A DNA stretch of 64,000 bases from Histoplasma ohiense (lineage: Eukaryota; Ascomycota; Eurotiomycetes; Onygenales; Ajellomycetaceae). Below are positions 43,850-54,471 of this stretch, in pieces. Positions within the stretch are counted from its first letter, which is position 1; the number at the start of each line of letters is the position of its first letter. The stretch spans positions 1,116,001 to 1,180,000 of the forward strand of contig JAEVHH010000006.1 in the NCBI GenBank assembly GCA_017607445.1, read 5' to 3'. The notes below the pieces were generated by a model that was given only the letters and a program-made list of their open reading frames with translations, made no database searches and was not told the origin of the DNA. A program made the translations under genes and the position numbers.

Positions 43850-44979
43850 AAACAGATCTGTCTCAGCTTGATCAGTGTTATTCAAGAAATTGTTATCAAG
43901 ACAAATCTGCTTATTATCTCAGATTTTCTCAACTGACAAAGCACAATGTTTCAACAATGATTTGAAAGCTGTGATCAGTGATGTAATCATCAAGATCTCA
44001 TCAATCATTGTTTCAGCTGAAGTCTCAGAAGAATCATCTCATTGAATCTTCTGAATCTTCACAGCAAAGAATCTAACTGCTGCAGTCACAGCACTCTGCA
44101 AAACATTAACATTCAAAATATTCATATCAACAATAATTAAATTCTCAGCAGTGTTGATAATCATCTGAGTCAATTCAATAACATCCACTGACATCTAATA
44201 GAAAGTTAATATTATATACTGTAAAAACATCTGTTTTGAATAATAACTTACTGAAACACAGACATACTTTGTCACTGAGCAGTGCTTGCACTTTTTACAT
44301 CAATCCTCAGCAGACTCACAATGATGGTGGAAGAATATTGTCAAATATCAAATACAACAATAGCAATATGCTGCTGTGTTTCTTTCTAACACTTCAATAG
44401 AATCATCTGCTTCCTCATCTTCATCTACATTATCAGTCAACTCAAATAATGTACCAAGATCTTGACTCAGTGAGAATGACACTGATGTAATAGCAGAATG
44501 TGAAAACATGCTTTCTGAAACACTGCTATGATTGAATGTCACACTCTGCTGTGACAACAGATTATCAGAGTTCATATAGAATTCTAGAATCTCATCTGCA
44601 TTCTCATAGATCTGCACATCAAATACAAACCTCACAACAACAGTTTGATACATGACAAATCTCTCATCTGAAACTTCATCAGAGAGCAGCATCTTATGAA
44701 ATTCATCAATCAAAGATTGATCAGTTTTGTGAAAGCACTCAGACATCTAAAACTCATTAGTATTCATAACAATCTCAGTTTAAGAAAACTTACAGCAGCA
44801 CAACTTCTGTTTGATATATAGCAGACATGACAGCATATCTGTTCATCATTCACAAAGCAAGAATATACTGAGGGGTTCTGCAATCTCTCCAGACAACCCA
44901 AGCAAATGCTCTCAATGGCAGACAGCATATCACTCTCCATAGATTTCAAATCAGCAACAGAAACAGCTGATTCTGACAT
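43850..44979 (-). pseudogene. antisense, spliced, Cys-rich accessory gene inside element B
   Basis: Opposite to pol and between the chromodomain and the 3' LTR lies a gene-like unit. Exon 1 (44979-44794) encodes MSESAVSVADLKSMESDM, ICLGCLERL, then CFVNDEQICCHVCYISNRSC. A 47-bp intron follows (44793-44747, GTAAGT donor, CTAAT branch-like site, TTTTAG acceptor). Exon 2 (44746-44252) is open for 132 codons and, past two TGA codons, holds a second Cys cluster (CKKCKHCSVTKYVC). A second intron (44251-44196, GTAAGT...CTATTAG) leads to exon 3 beginning MSVDVIELTQM, with further TGA codons. Both introns preserve frame. The Cys spacing suggests metal binding. I do not recognise the family; such extra genes are described in some gypsy elements. 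Confidence 0.6.
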
Positions 44980-45522
44980 TCTATCATAACTTTAATCAGT
45001 ATCAAGATCTTGTTCAAAGAAGAAGAAGAAGCAAAAGCAACAAGAAAAAAAAATAGATGTTGAAGATTGAAATCAATATTGCAATGTTGATCAAAAAGAT
45101 TGCAACAACACAAAACTCAATCCAAAATGAAAAACACAATCACACAATCAAAACTTCAAATTTTGCAATAAAAATTGCATAGAAGAATACAGCATACTTT
45201 GTTTGATAAATTGATATATTCTTTTTAAATAAAAAATCATTGATGGTAATGGTGGTGATGATTTTGTTAGAATATGATTTTTTGATGTAAAAGTCAAAGA
45301 AAAGAGGTTCAGAAGTTGTGTCTAAATCATGATTGAACTGCAATGACATCAGAGATGAAAAAACATTCTCTCAAAACAGCAACACTTCAGAATTAACTCT
45401 GACAATTAATTCAGCTCAATTCTGCAAACTTCATACAATATCAACCACACAGTATATATTATGAACTTCACACATCACAGTAAGAAGCTCTAAGAACCAG
45501 GTCTTTGAAGAAGGAAGATAAT

Positions 45523-45793
45523 TGTAATAGATGCAACAGAGATATCTATATTAGAAAATAGCTATATAGCAATAGAAGAACACAGAACACACCAGAATTA
45601 ATAAAAAGAGACATAGTGCATGACATCATAGACAGTCATAGTGTGTAGTGGTTGTCTATATAATGCTTGCTGATATCTGTAGATATTAGAAGATCAGTGA
45701 TTAGCTTTGAATAATAGAGATTGCTACCTTCTTAACATTCTATATGTGTACTTCACATTACTCTCATAATTATACTTATAACCATCTCTTACA
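45523..45793 (+). repeat. 3' LTR of element B
   Basis: TGTAATAGATG...TCTTACA, 271 bp, preceded by a purine-rich tract and followed by the duplication ACTGC. More fully CpG-depleted than the 5' LTR. Confidence 0.93.
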
Positions 45794-45798
45794 ACTGC

Positions 45799-46320
45799 AG
45801 TATCTGTGCTATTTGTGAAGAAATCAGAAGAAGACTTACAATTCTGCATCAACTACTGAGAACTTAATAAAATTATATGAAAGAACTGATATTCTCTCCC
45901 ACTCATCAATGAAACACTTGAATGAATAGAAAAAGCAAAATAATTTATGAAACTTGATATCTCTGCAGTCTTCTATAAGATAAGAATTAATGAAGATGAT
46001 GAATGACTAACTGTTTTTTGTATGTGTTATGAATTATACAAATGAACTGTGACTCTCTTTGGATTGATGAATGCTTCAAGTACATTTCAAAAATACATTA
46101 ACTGAGTCTTATGAGATCTGTTCAATGAGATCATTTCAGTATACATGAATGATATTCTGATCTTCACTGATGAATTGCTTGCTGAATATCACAAGCACAT
46201 ACAACAAGTGCTTGACTGTCTACAAAAAGTTGAACTACAAATAGACATTGACAAATGTGACTTCAAGACTAAGTCTACAATCTATCTAGAATTCATCATT
46301 GAAGCTGAAAAAGATGTATG
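45799..46320 (+). pseudogene. gypsy A RT, 3' continuation after element B
   Basis: The RT frame resumes at VLFVKKSEEDLQFCINY, then KLDISAVFYKIRI, LFGLMNASSTFQKYIN, the active-site strand VYMNDILIFTDE (YMDD-type site read as YMND) and LQIDIDKCDFKTKSTIYLEF. It is cut at 46320 by the LTR of copy C. Stops occur at Trp and Arg positions. Confidence 0.82.
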
Positions 46321-46917
46321 TGTAACGGGCGTACTTCGATTAACGATTTGATACTATCCTAATTACAGATTACGAATTGATTAAGAAAAGAAAGAGAAAA
46401 GAAATCAGAAGAAAAGGTCATATAAAGAGGGTTCTTATAGAGGAAAGTTTGAGATGGAAGAATATCAGAAGCTGCTCCACAGTGGAGTGTGAAGTGGAAG
46501 AACATTAAGAGATATGCATAAGAATTGTTAGAAGCTACACAAGTGTGGAATATGAAGTGAAGGAATTGTTGAGAGCTACACAGAAGAATCATTAGAGACT
46601 ATACAAATGCAGAACACAGAGTGGGAGAATGTAAAAAGCTATGTAGAAGAATCATTAGAGACTATACAAGTGTGAAACACAGAGTGGGAGAACATAAGGA
46701 GCTATACAGAAGAATTGTTAGAGACTATATGAGTGCAGAGCACAGAACAGAAGAACATTAAGAGCTATGTGAAAGAATTGTTAGAAACTACACAAGCACA
46801 GAGCACAGAGCAGAAGAACATTGAGGATTATGTGAGATGACAACAGTCAGAAACAAGCAGATGCAGAAGAGGAGTTGATTGTGTAAGTTAATTACTAATA
46901 GATACTAACCCATCACA
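46321..46917 (-). repeat. 3' LTR of element C (597 bp)
   Basis: On the plus strand it begins TGTAACGGGCGTACTTCG and ends CCATCACA. The ends form a short inverted repeat (TGTAACGGG against CCCGTCACA in better-preserved copies). The first 45 bp keep several CG dinucleotides; the remainder has nearly none. A repeated motif of about 60 bp (GAAGAACATTAAGAGCTA...AGAGACTAC) makes the LTR internally tandem, explaining length differences of 479-597 bp among copies. Confidence 0.85.
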
Positions 46918-46989
46918 TTATCCCCCTCTACCAGAGTGAGTGAGGACTCGTAGATGTCGAGGGCAGCAATGTCCTCCAAGGCAGACACA

Positions 46990-49900
46990 GATTCCCAGAT
47001 CAGACAATCATATTCTACTCATTTGATGAGGTATTCACAGCAGCAGCAGTTGGTTCTATCATCAAGAATTGCTTTGATTTCCCACTTGAGTTTGTTGTCT
47101 TCTTCTACAATGACAGGTGGCTGTCAATCAGAGGTTCTCTGTGAGGGGAATGGATTCTCAGCTGCAGGTCAGAGCAGGTTTGTATGAAAGATATTGTGAA
47201 TGTCAGATGAGATGTTGAGTTGATAATCATATATGTCTAGCACTTTCTTCATCATATACTTGATGTGATGGTAATCTAGCATACACAAGAGACAGTTCAT
47301 TCTTATGTTCTTGAGATTCAGTCAGACTTTGTCTTCTATATAGTATTGAATTGCAGAACTTCTTCTGATGTTCATTTGATTCTTGTAATCTTGCTGAGTG
47401 CTGATCATTAAAGCTTCTGCTTATTCATAAGCTTTCTTCAGCTTGCTCATGATGTTCTCTGCTGTCTGTATGAGGCTGTGGGTGTATGCAGTTTCTTGGA
47501 AAGTCTCAGAGAAGTTCAGAACCTCTAAGTTGTATCTGTGTAGAAGAAAGAATGAGCTTACATCTGTTGTAGTGGAATCTCAACTGTTAATTGCAATTTC
47601 AGCATATGACAGCAGATTGCTTCAGTTGTCTTGTGTGTAATTGCAGAACTTACAGAGGATGTTCTTTACTGTTTGTATCATTCTCTCAGTAGCTCCATCA
47701 GTCTCTGAGTGATATGCTGTTGATAACTTTTGTTCAATTCTTAATAATTGACATATGCAGGCTCAGAGTGCACTGACAAATTGACTGTCTCTATCTGACA
47801 CAATGAATGAAGACAGACTGTGTATATGATAGAACAGGCTTCTGATGAAAACATCTGCAACTACTTCAGCATTCATCTTGTCACAGAGCTGTAGTATTAT
47901 ATCCTTGCTGAGTTGATCAACAATGACTAGAATGTTCATAGAATCTCTGCTTTTGAGTAAGAAAACTGCAAAATTGATAGCTATATTGTGTCAAGTTCAG
48001 TCAGAGACAGATAGAGACTTCAGCATCTCTTTTTGATGTTCACATCATGCTGTCACTGAGCTGCAGTGATCACAGTTGTGTATGAATCAGTGTATATCTT
48101 TTGACATATCTGATCAGTAGAATTCTTGAGTGACAATGTTGTATATGATTTCACATTCTGAGTGCTTGATCATTGACAAGTCATGAATTTCTTGCATGAT
48201 CTGTGTTCATAGAGATTCTGAATCAGGGACTCATTGCCTATCTCAAAAGTGTAAGCAGTTGTCATTGTCAATCAAACATGCTGAGATATTCATTCTTGGA
48301 TATACATCTGCAGAGAATTGAGGTGCTTTGCTTTGTACAGCTTCAGCAGCTTGTTGTCAGAATTCATCTATCTCTGCCACTAGTCTCCATTGTTCTTCAA
48401 GTGAGAGTTCTTGAGCTCAGAACTGATTGATATGTATGTGGGGTTCATCTGATTGTATAGAACTTTCTATAATTGCAGAGTTGATTAATCAATGCTCTCA
48501 GTGTTTTCATCTGTCATTCAAGTCATCAGATAGTATATTTTGTTCTTGATGAGACAGAGCATTCACAAGGGTGTTCTCTACTCCAGATCAATAACAAATT
48601 GTGAACAAAAAACAGCTAAGAAACAATGACCAATGCATATGTCTCTCAATAAACTTATAAGTGGTTGTGAAGTATTCTAGATTCTTATGATTGGTAACAA
48701 TCTCAAACCTCTCAACACTCATGAGTTTGAATTCCCATTCTTCAAGATATTGTATGATCACTAGAAGCTCCTTGTTGTAGATCTTGTAGTTGCATTCAGT
48801 GGGTGACATCTTTTTCAAGATGAAGGCACAAGGTTATAGAACACTTTCATTGTCATATTGCATCAGTGCTTCATCTACTACATAATCTGAGGCATCTGTT
48901 TCAAGAATCATATGCTTATCTGAATCAAATGATTGCAGCATTGAGGTGCTTGTGAACATACACTTCAGCTTTTTGAATGCTGCATCCACTTCATCAGTCC
49001 ATTGGAATACAGTATCTTTCCAAATCAGATTCATTAGTGATCATACAATATTGAAGAAGTTCTTGATAAACCTTTGATAGAAGTTGACAAATTCTAGAAA
49101 GCTTCTAGTCCCTTTTATCAAGACTGATGCCTTTCAGTTGAGAATTGCTTCCACCTTCTTAGAATTCATACATATGCCTTTTTCAGCTTTGATGATGAAT
49201 TCTAGATAGATTGTAGACTTGGTCTTGAAGTCACATTTGTCAATGTCCACTTGCAGTTCAGCTTTTCATAGGCAGTCAAGAACTTGTTATATGTGCTTAC
49301 AGTGCTCAGTGAGCAATTCATCAGTGAAGATCAAGATATTGTCCATGTATGCTGAGGCAATTTCATTGAGCAGATCTTGTAGAGCTCAGTTAATGTATTT
49401 CTGAAATGTACTTGAAGTGTTCACTAATTCAAAGAAGGTCACTGTTCATTCATATAATCTGTAATGTATATGAAAGACAGTTAGCCATTCATCACCTTCA
49501 TTAATTCTTATCTTGTAGAAGGCTGCAGAGATGTTAAGTTTCATAAACCATTTTGCTTTTTCTATCTGTTTGAGTGTTTCATTGATGAGTGGGAGGAGGT
49601 ATCAGTCCTTTCACATAATCTTATTGAGTTCTTGATAATCAATGCAGAATCATAAGCCATCTTCTGATTTCTTTGCAAACAGTACAGATGCTGCAGTGAG
49701 TGAGTTGTTAATATGAATGAAGTCTTTGTCTAGTAATCTGTTGAGTGTTTTTCATAGAATGAGAAGTTTGTTGTGTGATATGCTGTAGAGAGAATCTCAG
49801 AGTGATTGCAGATTCTTACTGTCTTTCTTGATGAGCTTGATTGTATGATCTATACTGAGTTCTCAGTGAGAGAGAAGCTTTTCAGCTTCTTTCTTATTGA

Positions 49901-50430
49901 ACACATCTGCAAAGTCTTTGTATGATTCAGATAGTTCTTTGCATGATTTCTTGAGATCTTTAGATTCTAACTTTTCTAATGCTTTCTTGATATCTGTCAT
50001 GCTAGCAGTGAACACTTGGATGTTCTTCTTCTTATGCACTTGATGAGTTAGTAGTTTGTATGCTTCTGCTGATATCTGAGTGAGATCAGTGGTTCTATCA
50101 ACATCCTTCTTGTAAACACAGTTATCTTCTGGGAAAATAAAGCAGTGATTGCATGCATTCAACAAGGTTCCAAATTCTGTGAGTCATGATAGACTGAGCA
50201 TTAGATCATACTCAAGATCTTGTATTTCATATGTGTATATATTCTTTTTCTTGTGTCCTTCTATGTTGACATTAAATCTTATCATGTTGTAGAAGGCAGA
50301 TTCTCTGAGGCTGTCAAATCCACTGAGCTTATGTGATTTGAGAAAGAGAATATACTGAAGCTTATGCTTCTCAACCAGCTGAGTGTCTATAAGAATGTAG
50401 TGAAGAAAATCACTGTCTATCATTGCTTGT
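46990..50430 (-). pseudogene. element C pol
   Basis: Minus-strand landmarks: protease-like block MIDSDFLHYILIDTQLVEKHK at 50423-50360; RT around 49900-49050 with the active-site strand SAYMDNILIFTDE (YMDD-type site read as YMDN, about 49345-49310); RNase H at 49034-48600 (MILETDASDYVVDEALMQYD, then CNYKIYNKELLVI and FEIVTNHKNLEYF). Integrase-region sequence lies at about 48450-47300. Frames are broken mainly by TGA. Confidence 0.8.
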
Positions 50431-50529
50431 ATGTTGACTAAGCTATTTACAATGATAGAGACTATGATTGTGTCTGCTTGTATCTTCTACTCAAATCTTC
50501 AGCTAGCTTTCTGCTTCTTGAGCTTTTGT

Positions 50530-51552
50530 CTGTGTTTTAGAGTGAGAGCTTGTCTTTTCTCTGTTCTTGTCTATCTACAGGTGACACAGTGTTCACATGT
50601 GTAGAGGGTTTATTCAAAGCAATTGTATTCAGACATTGATTTGTGAAGTGCTCTGACTTGTCACAGTGTATACAGACTTCTCTGATGATTTGATTGATGA
50701 TATTCTTCTCTGAGACATTAGAGACTCTCAGATGGTTTATGTTCATGTGTGGGACTCAGTTCATTGATTCTGATTTGAAGATGGAGAATGCTGCAGAGTG
50801 ATTTGAGATGTATGCATTTGTTCAGTGAAATCCTCTGCAATTTTGAAGTGTGTGAAACTGAGACAGATTGTTGTTCAACAGATGAAGATCAGTGCAGAAT
50901 TCACTGTATATTGAGAACTTCAGACACTCTATACTTTGATTATGCAACTGAAAGTTCAAGTTTTTGAACAATATATTGATCTTGACAGTGTCATCTCAGT
51001 CTTGCTCATCTGCTTCTAGAAGTTTGTGATTGAATTCAGAAAGATAAGTTGTCAACACAACATTCATCTGATGAGTTTGATTAAGCCAGTCTAACATCTT
51101 GACTTGAAGTGTAGAATTGAGAAAGAAAGAGTTGAGTTGTTGAAAGACTAGCTCTGATGTATGCTGATGATTCTGACAATGGCTCATTCAGAGTTGAAAT
51201 TTTGCTAATATGTCATCATTCAATCTGCTATGAATATACCATGCTTGATTGAATAGTGAGTCTATTGCTCATTCATTGATGTTCAATTTGATGTTTGTTT
51301 TTGACTTTCACATGAGGTAGAGTACTAGATCTTTCTTGTATTTGTTGAGGATTGAAAGCTTCTCTCTTGAGAGCTTTTTGTGAGGTGTGGGTGTAGGAGA
51401 AATGATGAATGTGGAAGTGCTCATCTCAGCAAGTCATTATTGCAATTCAGTCATCTGTAGCATCTGCTGCTGAAGGATGCTTCATAGATCTAAGTTATTG
51501 TCCACCACATTCAGATGCAGTGGATGTTTGTAGAATTGTTTGTAGTTCATTT
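50530..51552 (-). pseudogene. element C gag
   Basis: Begins MNYKQFYKHPLHL near 51552. Contains MSTSTFIISPTPTPHKKL, then LNSTLQVKMLDWLNQTHQMN (51187-50996), and a CX2CX4HX4C zinc knuckle CIHCDKSEHFTNQC near 50660. Interrupted by several stops. Confidence 0.75.
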
Positions 51553-51659
51553 TAATATCTAAAAACATGTAATAATAAAAAAAAGAAAAAGGAATACTTG
51601 TAGACACTTGATTCTCTCACAGACACTATTTGCAGTGTTGTGATGCTAAGCTTGATCAA

Positions 51660-51947
51660 GCTTCTTTGTGAACACTATTCACAGTGTTATGGTTTGTAGG
51701 CACTCGGGCCTTGTAGAACATGGTTGATTGTGTTTCAGATGCTTAGACACAACAGCCTATATAACTAATGATAGAGGCACTCAGGCCCACAAGGGATCTC
51801 TTGTAATGACTAGGCACTCGGGCCTGTAAACAACGCACTCGGGCGTAAGAACTGGTAACGAGGCACTCAGGTCTTAAACAACACACTCAGGCATAAGAAC
51901 TAATAATGAGACACTCAGGCCTAAAATGCAGAAGAATCAATTCATAA
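51660..51947 (-). repeat. 5' leader of element C with repeated ACTCGGGC motif
   Basis: Seven copies of a core GCACTCGGGC or its CA/TG-mutated form ACTCAGGC occur at irregular 20-60 bp spacing between about 51690 and 51920. The more decayed leader at 52482-52650 has matching ACTCAGA motifs. Several copies still contain CG. It lies between the 5' LTR and gag, where packaging or priming signals would be. Confidence 0.75.
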
Positions 51948-52481
51948 TGTAATGGATGTACTTTGATTAACAATTTGATACTATCCTAATTACAGATTAC
52001 AAATTGATTAAGAAAAGAAAGAGAAAAGAAATCAGAAGAAAAGATCATACAAAGAGAATTCTTATAGAAGAAAGTTCAGAATGAAAGAATATCAGAAGCC
52101 TCTCCACAGTGGAGTGCAGAGTGGAAGAACATTAAGAAGTACACATAAGAATCATTAGAAGCTATATAAGTGCAGAATGTGAGGTGGGGGAATCATTGAG
52201 AGCTATATGAAAGAATCATTAGAGACTACACAAGCACAGAACACAGAGTGGGAGAACATAAGAAGCTATGTGAAAGAATTGTTAGAGACTATATGAGTGC
52301 AGAGCATGGAGTGGAAGAACATTAAGAGCTACATGAAAGAATTGTTAGAAACTATGTGAGCGCGGAGCACGGAGCGGAAGAACATCAAGGGTTACACAAG
52401 GTCACAATGGCCAGGAATGAGCGGGTGCAGGAGGGGAGTTGGTTGCGTAAGTTAATTACTAACGGGTGCTAACCCGTCACA
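51948..52481 (-). repeat. 5' LTR of element C (534 bp)
   Basis: TGTAATGGATGTAC...CCCGTCACA. Left two thirds lack CG, but the final 130 bp (from about 52355) retain many CG dinucleotides (for example GAGCGCGGAGCACGGAGCGG), so decay is patchy. Confidence 0.85.
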
Positions 52482-53129
52482 GATATTTAGACACAACAAT
52501 CTATATAACTAATAATAAAAACACTCAGACTTATGAAAAATCTCTTGTAACAACTAGATACTCAGATCTGTAAACAATATACTCAGATGTAAGAATTATG
52601 AATTAATAACAAAACACTCAGATCTTAAACACAGAAAAATCAATTTGTAATGTAATGAGTGTACTTCAATTAACAATTTGATACTATTCTAAATACAGAT
52701 TACAAATTGATTAAGAAAAGAAAGAGAAAAAAGATCAGAAGAAAAGATTGTACAAAGAGAGTTTTTATAGAAGAAAAATCAGAGCAGAAGAATATCAGAA
52801 GCTGTTTCACAGTGAAGCATAAAACAGAAGAACATTATAAACTATACAGAAAAATCATTAGAAACTACACAAGCACAGAGTATAAAATGAAAGAATCATT
52901 GAAAGCTATATGAAAGATTCAAAGAATTGTTAGAAACTACACAAGTGCAGAGTGTGAGGCAGAAGAATCATTGAAAACTACACAGAAGAATCATTAGAGA
53001 CTAGATAAGTGCAGAGCATAGAGTAAAAGAATATCAAGAATTACACAGAGTCACAATGTCAGAAATAAGTGGGTGCAGAAGAGGAGTTGATTGCGTAAGT
53101 TAATTACTAACAGATGCTAACCCGTCACA
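52482..53129 (-). mobile_element. leader fragment plus third LTR of the same family
   Basis: 52482-52650 aligns with the leader of C from 51738 onward. It is followed by another LTR (52651-53129, 479 bp, ending CCCGTCACA). Thus two LTRs flank a leader remnant with no coding part: a deleted second copy sharing or abutting the LTR of C. Confidence 0.75.
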
Positions 53130-53130
53130 C

Positions 53131-53545
53131 AGAGTGAGCAAGATATTTTGTATAAGAATTCAAATATATTTAAATATATTCATTACTTTTAGAATCAAGA
53201 AGCTTATCTTCTTGATCACAATCAATCTTATTTTTCTTACAATCTCATTCTTTACTTATACTCAGTTATATAGTATGACTATAAACTTATTTTAAGCATA
53301 CTTTTTCATGATATATATCTTAAGTCTTCATCTCAATCTGTAGAATCTACTAGGTATTCTTATTGTCTATCTCAAATCACTGCTGTAGATATCACTAGTC
53401 ATTCTAGATATTTCTCTTGATATTATATTTTAACCTGTGATAGTGGCACTATCTTCTGACCTAGTGAACAAGCTCAGCAACACTATATAAGCCTCGACCT
53501 TACCTTATATTCAGTGAGAAGCTTGCTAGGTTAGAGACTCGGTAG
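53131..53545 (+). repeat. inverted repeat, arm 1 (about 415 bp)
   Basis: This segment is the reverse complement of 59145-59561 with scattered transitions. It contains AAGAAGCTTATCTTCTTGAT, CTATATAAGCC and GAGACTCGGTAG, all found inverted in arm 2. The TATA-like CTATATAAG suggests LTR-like promoter sequence. Confidence 0.85.
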
Positions 53546-53693
53546 TAAGTGATCATACTGTTATTTTACCACACAAGCTTTATAATAGAGAAGGCAGTTA
53601 TAATCCGCAGTGTCTGTTTATAAATATGTGATAATGTAGCACTATGGCTACTAGATTATTCATCGTAAAAAGCCAACATAACTATTTGTTAAA

Positions 53694-53793
53694 TGGTTGC
53701 ACTTATAGTGATATATATACCCATGGATGTGGTGGTGTGGCCCGGCCGACTGCGGCCGTGGCCACTCATCCCACCATTTATACAGTGCAACCA
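53694..53793. repeat. 100-bp hairpin with CpG-rich centre
   Basis: TGGTTGCACT (53694-53703) pairs with AGTGCAACCA (53784-53793). Between them is a GC-rich island containing GGCCCGGCCGACTGCGGCCG in otherwise AT-rich surroundings. It could be a small MITE-like relic or a fragment of foreign coding sequence; no target duplication is certain. Confidence 0.5.
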
Positions 53794-53839
53794 CTTGCAA
53801 TATAGTGTAGGAACTACAAATATAGATGTTAAAAATGTA

Positions 53840-54469
53840 CGGAGGTCGGTTTCAAAAGTTTCATTCAAGCACTAAAAACGCCACAACTGCCACTAGGAAT
53901 TTATATTAGGTTTTACATATAAATTCTCTCTCATTATTTCTTCTGCTTTCATCTTTCAACTTGGAGATATATCAATTCCCTTCTGACTGAGTTCACCTGC
54001 TATATCAGCACAGGATTTCTCTCTCCCATATCAATCATGGTGTACCTTGGTGAGAATATGTTCTTGGGCTGACTGCTGTTTTGTGGGTCGTCCAGAGCGA
54101 GGATCAGTCATCACAGATATAATCATATAAAGATAGAGAAGATCTGAATTAAAGCCACAATCTTGAGCAGTTCTATAGATACAATTGATGGTTTGAATAG
54201 ATAGCTGAGTGAAATTGCTGATTTTGTTTGTAGTTTTATCATCAAAAGACTTCAGAGCCACTATCACAGCACAGATTGAGATATCTGTATTGAGAGTTAT
54301 ATTGAAATAAAAGAGAAGATAAATTTGATTTATCAATCTCTGAAGAATTATCTGCTATTTAAAATGAGGGGTAATTGCTTCTCATTAGTGGTATCTATGA
54401 TATTTCAACTAGTATATCGGTGGTGTAGATAGTAGCTTGGCTGAATGAAACTTTTGAAACCGACCTCCG
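53840..54469 (-). mobile_element. Tc1/mariner-type deletion derivative (630 bp)
   Basis: The ends are 28-bp perfect inverted repeats starting CGGAGGTCGGTTTC, and both sides carry TA (53838-53839, 54470-54471), the mariner target. The minus strand (54336-54031) keeps an N-terminal transposase-like helix-turn-helix: ISICAVIVALKSF, NKISNFTQLSIQTINCIYR and PRSGRPTKQ. The DDE catalytic part is absent, so it is non-autonomous. Confidence 0.85.
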
Positions 54470-54471
54470 TA

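Larger units (their letters stand above)
38650..45793 (+). mobile_element. complete chromovirus-type gypsy retrotransposon B, inserted in A
   Basis: 7,144 bp bounded by two 271-bp LTRs and flanked by the 5-bp duplication ACTGC (38645-38649, 45794-45798). Order: LTR, gag with CCHC knuckle, protease, RT, RNase H, integrase, chromodomain, an antisense spliced Cys-rich gene, polypurine tract (GAAGAAGGAAGATAAT, 45507-45522), LTR. The chromodomain places it among chromoviruses. Coding frames are broken by dozens of stops explained by C-to-T or G-to-A change. Confidence 0.93.
36138..46320 (+). mobile_element. gypsy-type (Ty3) retrotransposon A, degenerate and interrupted by B
   Basis: The 5' LTR is at 36138-36531, the gag start at 36801, and gag/protease/RT continue to 38649. 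Element B then splits the RT, which resumes at 45799 and ends abruptly at 46320 against an LTR of copy C. No 3' half or 3' LTR of A remains. It belongs to the same family as C: gag segments LNSTLQV...WLN, the Cys-His knuckle and the protease block match C's residue for residue over long stretches. Many TGA/TAA codons fall where CGA, TGG or CAA is expected, so it is dead. Confidence 0.8.
46321..52481 (-). mobile_element. gypsy-type retrotransposon C (same family as A), minus strand
   Basis: 3' LTR at 46321-46917, preceded on the minus strand by a polypurine tract (TAGAGGGGGATAA, 46918-46930). Pol and gag lie between about 47000 and 51552, leader at 51553-51947, 5' LTR at 51948-52481. All coding relics are on the minus strand in the order gag, protease, RT, RNase H, integrase. 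The outer 5-bp flanks do not match (GTATG on the left; GATAT right of 52481 or CAGAG right of 53129), so later recombination or nesting has altered one side. Confidence 0.82.

Noticed and set aside
46321..53129. Regularly repeated 60-bp motifs within the LTRs, considered as a CRISPR-like array
   Set aside because: They are internal duplications of a retrotransposon LTR in a eukaryotic genome, with imperfect units and no distinct spacers.
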